Origin: Ectopseudomonas chengduensis | GTDB taxonomy: Bacteria; Pseudomonadota; Gammaproteobacteria; Pseudomonadales; Pseudomonadaceae | DNA: 58,442 bases | Assembly (NCBI RefSeq): GCF_900102635.1 | Contig: NZ_FMZQ01000023.1 | Coordinates: forward strand, 1-58,442 | Direction: 5' to 3' | In this document: positions 31,984-40,173 of the stretch, piece after piece | Layout: every line of letters starts with the position of its first letter | Position numbering within the stretch: position 1 is the first letter of the stretch | Position numbers and translations under genes: made by a program | Notes under the pieces: generated by a model | The model's database searches: none | What the model saw: the letters and a program-made list of their open reading frames with translations, nothing else | What the model was told of the DNA's origin: nothing

Positions 31984-32026
31984 TCGACCATCAACGGCCA
32001 TTCAATGTCATTTCGAGGACTGACCC

Positions 32027-32581
32027 ATGAGTAGCAAGACAGCCCTGATCGTGGTTGATATCCAGAACGATTACTTCCCAGGCGGCCTATGGACGCTGAG
32101 CAAGGTGGAGGCCGCCGCCGCGAAGGCGGCACAGGTGATCGCCGCTTTTCGTGAACGCGGCGATCTGGTGGTGCACATCCGCCATGAGTTCACCAGCGCC
32201 GATGCGCCGTTCTTTCGACCCGGCAGCGAGGGGGCGCATATCCATCCCAGCGTCATCAATCAGGGCGACGAGCTGGTGGTGCTCAAGCATTACATCAACT
32301 CGTTTCGCGAAACCGAACTCAAGGCGATACTCGATCGGCACGCCATCGACGCCGTGGTGATCGTCGGCAACATGAGTCATATGTGCGTTGATGGCATCAC
32401 CCGAGCCGCGGTGGATTTCGGCTACGACACCACGGTGCTGCATGACGCCTGTGCCACGCTCGATCTGCAATTCAACGGTGTAAAGGTGCCGGCCGAGCAC
32501 GTGCATGCGGCATTCATGGCGGCGCTCAGCTTCGGCTACGCGCCCGTGATTTCCACTGCTGAATATCTTGCCAAAGGCTAG
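32027..32581 (+). CDS. isochorismatase-family cysteine hydrolase
   Basis: 184 residues. The catalytic triad of the family is visible: D11 in LIVVDIQNDYFPGG, K87 in VVLKHYINSF and nucleophile C120 in VGNMSHMCVDG. These enzymes hydrolyse amides or enol ethers (nicotinamidase, isochorismatase, others); the substrate is not clear. It is 43 bases downstream of the haloperoxidase-like gene on the same strand, part of one operon from 29898. Confidence 0.9.
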   Translation: MSSKTALIVVDIQNDYFPGGLWTLSKVEAAAAKAAQVIAAFRERGDLVVHIRHEFTSADAPFFRPGSEGAHIHPSVINQGDELVVLKHYINSFRETELKAILDRHAIDAVVIVGNMSHMCVDGITRAAVDFGYDTTVLHDACATLDLQFNGVKVPAEHVHAAFMAALSFGYAPVISTAEYLAKG

Positions 32582-32589
32582 GGACGCTT

Positions 32590-32958
32590 ATGAACACGGT
32601 GACGCTAAGCGCGTGGCTGGCCGTGCTGGCAAGCCCGGCCTGGGCCCACGGCCCGGAAGGCATCCACAGCGAAAAGGGCGGGCAGGTCGAGGCGGCTTTC
32701 GATCTGGTGCATACCCGTGTGCTCAAGGAGGGCAGCGATCTGGTCTTCGAGCAACTGGTCGATGGTCAGGCCGGTAGTCGTCTGCCCACCGCCAAAGGCA
32801 GCTTTGCCGGTGCAGAGGTCTACAGCTACGTCTGGCCGACGAGTCTGGACAGCGGCTCGGTGGGATTCGAGCAGGAGTCGGGCATTCTTGTCCTGGCGCT
32901 GACCTCGCACCCTGATTTCGACGACACCCCGCAGCTCGATGGGCGACGCATCTGCTGA
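32590..32958 (+). CDS. exported hypothetical protein, probably C-terminally truncated
   Basis: 122 residues. A signal peptide ends at SPAWA (about 1-19), followed by HGPEGIHSEKGGQVEAAFDL and a beta-rich segment to LALTSHPDFDDTPQLDGRRIC. The DFDDTP end looks like the middle of a longer protein; I recall related Pseudomonas proteins that continue well beyond this point. The reading frame stops exactly where a different coding-like frame, resembling a catalase tail, begins. This gene therefore probably lost its 3' part in a deletion. Confidence 0.55.
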   Translation: MNTVTLSAWLAVLASPAWAHGPEGIHSEKGGQVEAAFDLVHTRVLKEGSDLVFEQLVDGQAGSRLPTAKGSFAGAEVYSYVWPTSLDSGSVGFEQESGILVLALTSHPDFDDTPQLDGRRIC

Positions 32959-33046
32959 GATCAAACGGCGCCATATCGGCCATTGCAGCAAGGCTGATCC
33001 CGCCTATGGTGCGGGGGTGGCCAGGGCACTGGGTTTGGGTGACTGA
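32939..33046 (+). pseudogene. remnant of a catalase gene, C-terminal codons only
   Basis: In the frame ATG GGC GAC GCA..., about 35 codons read AEIKRRHIGHCSKADPAYG and then AGVARALGLGD before TGA at 33044. The KADPAYGxGVxxALG pattern preceded by EIxxRxIxxxxK is the usual C-terminus of small-subunit haem catalases. No other catalase sequence precedes it; it overlaps the 3' end of the truncated exported protein in another frame. It is best read as the right side of a deletion joint. The family call rests on a short stretch. Confidence 0.5.
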
Positions 33047-33061
33047 CGCTCAGGCATGAAA

Positions 33062-33090
33062 AAGGCGAAGCCTCGCGGCTTCGCCTTGGT
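33062..33090 (-). terminator. terminator of rhlB
   Basis: AAGGCGAAGCC (33062-33072) and GGCTTCGCCTT (33077-33087) form a perfect 11-bp stem with a four-base loop. On the minus strand it is followed by TTTTTCAT, so it ends rhlB transcription. Confidence 0.9.
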
Positions 33091-33105
33091 TCTGCCTGCG
33101 CCGGC

Positions 33106-34554
33106 TCAGTGCTTGCGCGGTACCGGCTTGAGCAGTTCGTCCGGTGGCATTTCGCACTGGATCTTGCGGCCGATCAGCGCTTCGATCGGCGGCAGGGCGA
33201 AGGCGTCGTCCTCGCCGGCGAAGCTGATCGAGGTGCCGCTGGTACCGGCGCGGCCGGTACGACCGATGCGGTGCACGTAGTCGTCCGGGTCTTCCGGCAG
33301 GGTGAAGTTGATCACATGGCTGATGGCATCGACGTGGATGCCGCGACCGGCGACGTCGGTCGCGACCATGACGCGGATCTTGCCTTCGCGGAAGCCTTCC
33401 AGGGCGCGGATGCGCTTGTGCTGGGGAATGTCGCCGGACATCTGCACGGCGCTGATGCCGTCGCGAGTCAGGCGCTCTTCGATGCGCCGTACTTCGTCCT
33501 TGCGGTTGGCGAAGACCATGACCCGCGTCCAGTCGTTCTGGCTGATCAGGTTGTAGAGCAGTTTGTACTTGTCAGCCGAGGCTACGGCGTACACGTGCTG
33601 CTCGACGGTATCGCTGGCGACGTTCTCCGGCTCGATCTCGACGATGGCCGGGTTGACCGTCCATTGCTTGGCCAGGTTCATCACGTCTTCGGTGAAGGTG
33701 GCGGAGAACAGCAGGGTCTGGCGGTCACCTTTCATCGGCGTCTGGCGGATGATCTGGCGCACCTGCGGGATGAAGCCCATGTCGAGCATGCGGTCGGCTT
33801 CGTCCAGCACCATCACCTCGACCATGTCCAGGTGCACTTCGCCGCGCTGGTTGAAGTCCAGCAGGCGGCCCGGCGTCGCCACGAGGATGTCGCAGAAGCG
33901 CGATTCCAGCTGCTTGAGCTGCTTGTCGAAGTCCATGCCGCCGACGAACTGCATGACATTCAGGCCGGTGTATTTGGTCAGCTCGGCAGCGTCCTTGGCG
34001 ATCTGCACCACCAGTTCGCGGGTCGGCGCGATGATCAGCGCGCGTGGCTCGCCCATGTAGCGCTCTTTCGGCGGTGGGGTTTGCAGCAACTGAGTGATGA
34101 TCGAGATCAGGAAGGCTGCGGTCTTGCCGGTGCCGGTCTGGGCGCGGCCAATGGTGTCCTGGCCCTTGAGGGTGTAGCCCAGTACGCCGGCCTGGATCGG
34201 CGTGCAGTAGGGGAAACCCAGGTCATGAATGGCGTGCATCAGCTCGGGGGCGAGCTTGAAGTCATGGAAGCGCGTTTTGCCTTCGGCAGGCTCGACCACG
34301 AAGTCTTCCAGCTTCCAGGTATCCACCGGTTTGGCGGGGCGCTCGCGGCGCGGCTTGTCAGCCTTTGGCGGGCGGGGCTGTTGCTGCGCCGGGCTATCGC
34401 CTGCGGTCTCGCTGGTGGTGCGGGCGGGCTTGTTCTTGCGGGGACGCTTGTGCTCTGCGTCACCGCTCTGGGCGGGCGCTGTTACGGGTGACGGCGCTGG
34501 TTGTGGCTGCTCGTCTTCGGCTTTGCCGAACATTTTCTTGAGTGCTTTGAGCAC
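33106..34554 (-). CDS. rhlB: ATP-dependent RNA helicase RhlB (DEAD-box)
   Basis: 482 residues. A basic, Pro/Gln-rich N-terminal extension (1-80) precedes the helicase core: FHDFKLAPELMHAI (Q-motif area), AQTGTGKTAAF (motif I), PTRELVVQ (Ia), TPGRLLD (Ib), VLDEADRMLDMGF (II), LLFSATF (III), IRVMVATDVAGRGIHV (V) and YVHRIGRTGRAG (VI). The same gene lies beside the acyl-CoA synthetase/esterase group in P. aeruginosa. RhlB unwinds structured RNA and works with the RNA degradation machinery. The N-terminal extension is longer than in E. coli RhlB. Confidence 0.93.
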   Translation of the reverse strand: MLKALKKMFGKAEDEQPQPAPSPVTAPAQSGDAEHKRPRKNKPARTTSETAGDSPAQQQPRPPKADKPRRERPAKPVDTWKLEDFVVEPAEGKTRFHDFKLAPELMHAIHDLGFPYCTPIQAGVLGYTLKGQDTIGRAQTGTGKTAAFLISIITQLLQTPPPKERYMGEPRALIIAPTRELVVQIAKDAAELTKYTGLNVMQFVGGMDFDKQLKQLESRFCDILVATPGRLLDFNQRGEVHLDMVEVMVLDEADRMLDMGFIPQVRQIIRQTPMKGDRQTLLFSATFTEDVMNLAKQWTVNPAIVEIEPENVASDTVEQHVYAVASADKYKLLYNLISQNDWTRVMVFANRKDEVRRIEERLTRDGISAVQMSGDIPQHKRIRALEGFREGKIRVMVATDVAGRGIHVDAISHVINFTLPEDPDDYVHRIGRTGRAGTSGTSISFAGEDDAFALPPIEALIGRKIQCEMPPDELLKPVPRKH

Positions 34555-34664
34555 GGGCTTCTCATCGACTGGTTAAGGAGTGAACGCCCGCCAGTGTAAT
34601 GCAAGACGCGGGCGTGGCGAAGTGCTTCGCTCGCGTCTGTCAAGAGGACCGTGCGCTCAGGGCC

Positions 34665-35828
34665 TCATTTCTCCGGCAGGCTGGCCAGCAGCAGGCGCTG
34701 TACATTGCCGCCCATGATCGCGGCAATGGCGTCATTGTCGAAGCCGGCGGTTTGCAGTCCCTCGGTAATTTGCGCCAGGCCGGTGACGTCGAACGGCGTA
34801 TGCACGGTGCCGTTGAAGTCCGAGCCCAGGGCGACGTGCTCGACGCCGACCTTGTCCGCCGTATAGCGGATGGCTTTGACGATGGCGGCGACCGAGGTGT
34901 CGCAAACGGCGGTGCTCCAGTAGCCGATACCGATCACCCCGCCCGTGGCGGCGATGGCCTGCAGGTGCTTGTCGCTGAGATTGCGCGTGCCGGGGCAGGT
35001 GCCCTCGACGCCGGTGTGCGAGACCAGCACCGGGCGCGTGGCCATGGCCAGCACATCGTCGATCAGCGGGCGCGAGGCGTGGGCCAGGTCCACCAGCATG
35101 GATTTTTCTTCCAGGCGCGCGATGACCTGGCGCCCCAGTGGCGTCAGCCCGCCTTTTTCCAGGCCATGGGCCGAGCCGCCGACTTCGTTGTCGAAGAAGT
35201 GAGTCAGGCCGGCGATGCGGAAACCCGCGTCATACAGCACGTCGATGTTCTCCAGCTTGCCCTCGATAGGTTGCAGGCCTTCGGTGGCGAGCAGGCCGGC
35301 GACGCGGCGCGGGTCCTTTTCCCAGGCATCGACGAAGTTCGCCAGGTCCGCGCGGGTGCGGATCAGCACCAGGCGCCCATCGCTGCCGGCGCTGGCGTCC
35401 TTGAGTTTCTGCGCCTGGTACAGGGCGCGCTGTAGCAGGCTGCTCCAGGTTTCCCGTGGCCAACGCTGGGCCATGGCCAGCAGTGTGATGTTGTCGCTGT
35501 CGGCGCCGTTGCTCTCCATGTTCAGGCCGCGTGGGGTTTTGGTCACGGTGGAGAACACCTGCAGGCCGAGGCGGCCTTCGAGCATGCGCGGCAGGTCGGA
35601 GTGACCGTAGTCGTAGCGCTTGAGCAGATCACGCTCCCAGAGCAGGGCGTCGTCGTGCAGGTCGGCGACGAACAGCCCCTGGTGCAGCTTCTGCGCGCTG
35701 GCGCTGGCCGGATAGGGTGGCGGGCTGGCGACGCTGTTCATCTGCGCGTCGATGACTCGGGGCAGGCCCAGTACGGCGAGGGCAGAGAGGGAAACCAGCA
35801 GAAGCAGGGCGATCAGCAGTTTGCGCAT
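34665..35828 (-). CDS. membrane dipeptidase (peptidase M19, renal dipeptidase family)
   Basis: 387 residues. A hydrophobic N-terminus (1-22) looks like a signal anchor. The zinc-site motifs of family M19 are present: VADLHDDALLW (HxD), ATEGLQPIEGKLENIDVLYDAG (metal-bridging Glu), LTHFFDNEVGGSAHG, VDLAHASR and LVSHTGVEG (the two histidines), and HVALGSDFNGTV. It hydrolyses dipeptides, including D-residue or dehydro forms, probably in the periplasm. It is a single gene upstream of rhlB (gap 110 bases) on the same strand. Confidence 0.92.
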   Translation of the reverse strand: MRKLLIALLLLVSLSALAVLGLPRVIDAQMNSVASPPPYPASASAQKLHQGLFVADLHDDALLWERDLLKRYDYGHSDLPRMLEGRLGLQVFSTVTKTPRGLNMESNGADSDNITLLAMAQRWPRETWSSLLQRALYQAQKLKDASAGSDGRLVLIRTRADLANFVDAWEKDPRRVAGLLATEGLQPIEGKLENIDVLYDAGFRIAGLTHFFDNEVGGSAHGLEKGGLTPLGRQVIARLEEKSMLVDLAHASRPLIDDVLAMATRPVLVSHTGVEGTCPGTRNLSDKHLQAIAATGGVIGIGYWSTAVCDTSVAAIVKAIRYTADKVGVEHVALGSDFNGTVHTPFDVTGLAQITEGLQTAGFDNDAIAAIMGGNVQRLLLASLPEK

Positions 35829-35902
35829 AAAGGGTGGCCATCCAGGCTTGTCGTTATGCTCGGCACTGTAGCAAGGGAAGGGGCGGCGGTGCGCGGCAGC
35901 TC

Positions 35903-35953
35903 TACGGGAGGCGCTTCAGCGGCGATTCGGTCGCGGCTAAAGCCCCTCCCACA
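35903..35953. repeat. REP-like hairpin (GGGGCTTTAGC family), diverged
   Basis: TACGGGAGGCGCTTCAGCGG faces GCTAAAGCCCCTCCCACA; the first arm has several changes compared with 18586-18641. It lies between the dipeptidase start and the end of the GGDEF gene. Confidence 0.75.
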
Positions 35954-35981
35954 ATGCCTAGCGCACCAATGTCGCAAATTA

Positions 35982-36920
35982 TCAGCCGCAGAGGCAGTTA
36001 CGCCCCTGTTGCTTGGCCTGGTATAGCGCCGCATCGGCGCGCGCGATAAGGCTTTGCAGGCTGTCCTTGTGCTGCATCTGCGCCAGGCCGATGGAGATGG
36101 TGACGCCGGGCAGCACACCAACCGGCGAATAGAAGGACGCGATCTGCTCCAGGCCGATACGCAGGCGCTCACCGATACCGCGTGCAGCCTCATCGGCGAT
36201 CTCCGGCAGGAGAATGACGAACTCCTCGCCACCGAAACGTATCAGGCTGTCCTTCGGCCTCAGCTGGCTGCTCAGGGTATGCGCCACCAGGCACAGGGCG
36301 TAATCGCCGGCCAGGTGGCCGTGCTGGTCGTTGTAGGCCTTGAAGTGGTCGACATCGAGCATCAGCAATGACATGGGTTCGTCGTTGAAGGCACAGCGGG
36401 TGCTCTCACGCTCGAACACGTGTTCCAGCCAGCGCCGGTTGAAGCAGCCGGTGAGGGTATCAACGTTGGCGTTCTGCTCACTGTCGAGAATCTGCCGGTT
36501 GCCTTGGCGCACGCGATCGCAGAGCAGCTCCAGCAGGTTCTGCATCATCTGTGGGGATTGCTGGAACAACGCCACCAGTGATTCTCGGTGCAGGCGCAGG
36601 ACGATGGAGGGGCGCTCGGCCACGACGTAGGCGGAGGGATGTTCGTTGTCGATGAAGCTGATTTCACCGGCGCAGTCGCCGACTTCGAGGGTGCTGACGG
36701 CCTGGTTGTCCAGTGACCCGAGGTAGACGCGCAACTGGCCTTCGATCAGCAGATAGAGGTGCTGGTTGCGATTGAAGGGGGAGAGCAGTACTTCGCCGGC
36801 TTCCAGCTCGCAGGCGCGAAATTCCCGCAGCAACTGGTCGAGGCTGCTGGTGGCGACATTATGAAATAGTCGCAACTGTTGAATTTGCTGCAGGTCTGCC
36901 TGCCAGTGCGCCGGTTTCAT
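35982..36920 (-). CDS. diguanylate cyclase with cyclic-nucleotide-binding-type sensor
   Basis: About 312 residues from ATG 36920 (MKPAHWQADLQQIQ); the frame is open 65 codons further but the upstream part lacks domain character. Residues 15-140 form a cNMP/CRP-type sensor (ELEAGEVLLSPFNRNQHLYLLIEGQLRVYLG, DCAGEISFID). The GGDEF domain (about 150-311) has DTLTGCFNRRWL, LDVDHFKAYNDQHGH and the active site RFGGEEF, with an inhibitory-site RPKD placed five residues before it. It should make c-di-GMP from GTP, with product feedback. The sensor lacks an obvious conserved cAMP-binding Arg, so its ligand is unknown. Confidence 0.92.
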   Translation of the reverse strand: MKPAHWQADLQQIQQLRLFHNVATSSLDQLLREFRACELEAGEVLLSPFNRNQHLYLLIEGQLRVYLGSLDNQAVSTLEVGDCAGEISFIDNEHPSAYVVAERPSIVLRLHRESLVALFQQSPQMMQNLLELLCDRVRQGNRQILDSEQNANVDTLTGCFNRRWLEHVFERESTRCAFNDEPMSLLMLDVDHFKAYNDQHGHLAGDYALCLVAHTLSSQLRPKDSLIRFGGEEFVILLPEIADEAARGIGERLRIGLEQIASFYSPVGVLPGVTISIGLAQMQHKDSLQSLIARADAALYQAKQQGRNCLCG

Positions 36921-37111
36921 CGTGATCTCGTCGGGCCTGGCCGGGCGAATAGGCCTGAGGGCACCACCAACGCTCCCTGTCGTGTCTACGAATAGGATTC
37001 GACAGTATTCCTGGGCATCAGGCGTGGCAATGCTTGCCTGAAGCTCGGCCGACCAGTGGTTGCACGAAAGTGCGAAGCTGTTAACTGGCGCGCGTCCTGG
37101 CGCGCTCCGGA

Positions 37112-39013
37112 TCACGCTGAGAAGTGGATGCGATGGCCCACCGCGTAGCCGGACAGACGCTCGGCAATGCTGGCAGCCAATGCCTGATCCTGATTCGGCA
37201 GGTGGATATGGGCCAGTTGACCGGCCTTGTCATCGCTCAGCACTTCGACCCGAACATCCGGATGCAGCTCATCGACAGCCGCCTGGTAAACCCTGGCGAT
37301 GGCATCGAAACGCAGCGCTGGCTTGAAGGTCTTGCCCACCGCCGTGAGCGGGATTGCATCGATGATCCAGGCGTCCTTGGGCACTGCGGCGCGCTCGGGA
37401 ATATGTGCGGCGGCATGTTCCAGCAGCTCGGTTTCGCTGGTCTGCGCGCCCGGCTTGAGCTGCACGTAGACCACCGGCAATTCGCCGGCCTTCTCGTCTG
37501 GCTTGCCCACGGCAGCGGCCATGGCCACGGCGGGGTGTTTGTGCAGGGCTTCCTCGATCATCTGCGGGTCGATGTTGTGACCGCCGCGGATGATCAGATC
37601 CTTGCTGCGCCCGGTCAGCCAGATATAGCCGTCAGCATCGACGCGACCAAGGTCGCCGGTGTTGAACCAGTCGCCATCGACCCAGATGCCGGCGTTCTTG
37701 CTCGCCTGCAGATAGCCCTTGAATACCGTGGCACCGCGGATGCACAGGTTGCCGATCTCATCCTGCTCGGCATCCCGGAGATAGCGTCCCTGCTCGTCGA
37801 GTACCTTGATGCGCACTTCGCAGTACGGCATGGGCAGGCCGATGGAGCCGGGGCGCCGCTCGCCGGCAGGTGGGTTGGCGCAGCTGCCGCAGGTGCCCTC
37901 GGTCAGGCCATAGCCTTCGAGCAGGGTCAGGCCGGTCTTGGCCTCGAACTGGCGTATCAGTTCCACCGGCATGGGTGCGGCGCCGCACAGGGCGTACTTC
38001 AGCGAGGACAGGTCATGGCCTTCGCTGGGAATCTGCAGCAGGCCGGCATAGATGGTCGGCACGCCGCTGAAGAAGCTGACCTTGTGGCGCGCGATCACCT
38101 TCCAGAAGTTGCTGATCAGCGTTGTGTTGCGGTAGCCCTGCGGCGTGGCCAGCAGCACTTCTGCGCCGCCGATGAAAGCCGTCAGCCCGGTGACGATCAC
38201 GCCGTTGACGTGGAACAGCGGCAGACCGCAGAGCGTCACGTCGCCGACACCGAAGCGGGTCACCAGATTCATGCTGTAGGCCATCGCCACTTCGTTGCCG
38301 TGGCTGTGCGGTGCCAGCTTGGGCGTGCCGGTGGTGCCGCCGGTGTGGAAGTAACTGGCGATGTCGTCGGCGGCGATCACACGACCGCTTTCCAGGTGAT
38401 CGGCGGGGCAGGCGGCGATGGTTTCATCGAAATCCAGCACGCCTTCCGGCAGCGGGCCGCGCTGGGCCTTGAGCGCGCTGCGTTGCGGTTCGGGCAGCAG
38501 GTTGGCCATGTCCACGCAGAGCACCGCCTTGAGCTCCGGCAACTGGCCGCGCAGCGCCTCCACCTTGGCCCACAGGTCGGTGCCGGGAAAGGGCGCCAGG
38601 GTCACCAGCAGCTCGGAGTTGGACGCGTGGATCAGCTCGGCGATGTGTTCGGGATCGAGCAGCGGGTTGATCGCATTGACGATGCCGGCGGCCTCGCCAC
38701 CCCAGATGGTGTAGTGGGTCTGCGGCAGGTTGGGCAGCAGGAAGGACACCGCCTTGCCGGGACGCAGGCCCAGGCGGTGGAAGGCGTTGGCGGTCTGGGT
38801 GATCTTGCCGAGCAGCTCGGCATAATTCAGGCGCAGCGGGGTTTCCTCTCCCGTGCCCTGGAGAATGAACGACAGCGCCGCTGCCTCGGGACTGGTCTGC
38901 GCCGTGCGGCGAATCAGCTCGAAGGTGCTGCTGGGCAGGTCGCGATCACTCAGCGGGGTGCTCTCGATCTGTTCGATATCCTGCAGGGTGCGAATGAGGG
39001 GCGCTGTGCTCAT
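37112..39013 (-). CDS. acyl-CoA synthetase, AMP-dependent
   Basis: 633 residues, an ANL-superfamily adenylating enzyme. The phosphate loop is YFHTGGTTGTPKLAPHSHGN, followed by LEGYGLTEGTCGS (A5-type motif), WFNTGDLGRVDADGYIWLTGRSKDLIIRGGHNIDP (A7-A8) and a C-terminal domain whose usual catalytic Lys region is LTAVGKTFKPALR. It activates a carboxylic acid as an acyl-adenylate and transfers it to CoA; chain length cannot be read from sequence. The same gene sits between the esterase and rhlB in P. aeruginosa. The esterase gene starts just upstream, 23 bases away. Confidence 0.92.
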   Translation of the reverse strand: MSTAPLIRTLQDIEQIESTPLSDRDLPSSTFELIRRTAQTSPEAAALSFILQGTGEETPLRLNYAELLGKITQTANAFHRLGLRPGKAVSFLLPNLPQTHYTIWGGEAAGIVNAINPLLDPEHIAELIHASNSELLVTLAPFPGTDLWAKVEALRGQLPELKAVLCVDMANLLPEPQRSALKAQRGPLPEGVLDFDETIAACPADHLESGRVIAADDIASYFHTGGTTGTPKLAPHSHGNEVAMAYSMNLVTRFGVGDVTLCGLPLFHVNGVIVTGLTAFIGGAEVLLATPQGYRNTTLISNFWKVIARHKVSFFSGVPTIYAGLLQIPSEGHDLSSLKYALCGAAPMPVELIRQFEAKTGLTLLEGYGLTEGTCGSCANPPAGERRPGSIGLPMPYCEVRIKVLDEQGRYLRDAEQDEIGNLCIRGATVFKGYLQASKNAGIWVDGDWFNTGDLGRVDADGYIWLTGRSKDLIIRGGHNIDPQMIEEALHKHPAVAMAAAVGKPDEKAGELPVVYVQLKPGAQTSETELLEHAAAHIPERAAVPKDAWIIDAIPLTAVGKTFKPALRFDAIARVYQAAVDELHPDVRVEVLSDDKAGQLAHIHLPNQDQALAASIAERLSGYAVGHRIHFSA

Positions 39014-39036
39014 TTATTGTGCATCTCTCGGTTCGG

Positions 39037-39696
39037 TCAGTCGGCCAGCAGCTGGCTCAACCATTCGGCGATATCGCGAATCTCTTCCGGCAGCACCTCG
39101 TGCGCCATTGGATAGTCGCGCCATTGCACCGGCACCCCACAGGCGTGCAGGCGGTCGTACGCGGCGCGTCCCATGTCGGGTGTCACCACGTCGTCGAATC
39201 TGCCATGCAAACAAAGCACCGGCAGTTGTCTTTTTGTATCCGCCAGCGGCATGTCATCGCTGAAAGTCGGTGCGTAGGTCGAGAGTGCCAGCACCCCGCC
39301 GAGGGGCTGTGGATAGCGCATAAAGGCAGTGTGCAGCACCACCGCGCCACCTTGGGAAAAGCCTGCCAGGACGATGCGTTCAGGGGCGATGGCGCTTTCG
39401 CGCTCGGCTTCGATCAGGGCGATCACCTGGTCGGCGGACTCTTCCAGTTGTGCCTGGTCGATGGCCCGTGCCGGACTCATGGCGAGGATGTCGTACCAGC
39501 TCGGCATGCTCCAGCCGCCGTTGATGGTCACCGGGCGGGTTGGCGCCTGCGGCAGGATGAAGCGTGTGCTGGGCAGGCGTTCCTGCAGCATCTCGGCGAC
39601 CGGCAGGAAATCGTAGCGGTCAGCCCCCAGCCCATGCAGCCAGATCACGCTGGCATCGGCGGATTGTGGGGGCTGTAAAATCATGGGTGCGGTCAT
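39037..39696 (-). CDS. carboxylesterase/phospholipase family alpha/beta hydrolase
   Basis: 219 residues. The lid-less small esterase fold shows VIWLHGLGADRYDFLP near the N-terminus, the nucleophile elbow LAGFSQGGAVVLHTA (Ser about 113), the acid in LCLHGRFDDVVTP and the histidine in YPMAHEVLPEE. This is the EstB/acyl-protein-thioesterase-like family. Cytoplasmic, no signal peptide. It is the first gene of an esterase/acyl-CoA-synthetase pair, consistent with hydrolysing an ester and then activating the released acid. Confidence 0.92.
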   Translation of the reverse strand: MTAPMILQPPQSADASVIWLHGLGADRYDFLPVAEMLQERLPSTRFILPQAPTRPVTINGGWSMPSWYDILAMSPARAIDQAQLEESADQVIALIEAERESAIAPERIVLAGFSQGGAVVLHTAFMRYPQPLGGVLALSTYAPTFSDDMPLADTKRQLPVLCLHGRFDDVVTPDMGRAAYDRLHACGVPVQWRDYPMAHEVLPEEIRDIAEWLSQLLAD

Positions 39697-40173
39697 TGGT
39701 AGCTCCAGTGTGGTGCGGGCGCCTTAATTTGGGGCGGCACCCTGCTCAAGGCTTGGCTAATCTGTGAATAAGTTGTCGCACGGGTGAAAGTTTTGCCCTT
39801 GACCCCCGTATATCCGGCAATTTGCCATGTGCTGGTACGGGGCTTGCTATGGCTCATTTGAACTGACGACGCGGTGCGGTAACGGTAACACTGTGCCACT
39901 GCGCACCGCTCAACAGGCAGGAATCTGCTGTGTGGGGTTCCTAATAGACCGTCGGGGCGATCGATCGCTCAGACGGATGACGATCCGTCTCTGGCCCGTT
40001 CAACCAATGGGCAGGGTGGGAGCAGTTGGCCAGCAGAGGGTAAAGCCGACTAGACTCCCGCCTGACGTTCGAACTTCTCGTCGATACCGTTGCTGCCAGC
40101 GGATCGCGTGCCTCAAAAGGGTGGGGAAGGCGGACGGAGACTCCAACACAATAAGAGCAACTGGAGGTTTTTG
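39697..40173 (+). other. 477-base intergenic control region before the amino-acid ABC operon
   Basis: Contains no supported gene. It holds the sigma54-like site at 39834-39848 and, further on, a partly symmetric stretch GACGGATGACGATCCGTC (39970-39987), a perfect-looking inverted repeat GACGGAT/ATCCGTC with a four-base centre that could be an operator or transcript hairpin. The rest is ordinary-looking leader sequence up to a strong CTGGAGG 7 bases before the aapJ ATG. Confidence 0.5.
39833..39849 (+). promoter_or_regulatory. sigma54 (RpoN) promoter candidate for aapJQMP
   Basis: TGGTACGGGGCTTGCT matches the TGGCAC-N5-TTGCW consensus with the required GG-N10-GC spacing (GG 39834-39835, GC 39846-39847). 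It points toward the binding-protein gene, about 320 bases upstream of its ATG. Amino-acid uptake operons in Pseudomonas are often RpoN-dependent. Confidence 0.6.
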
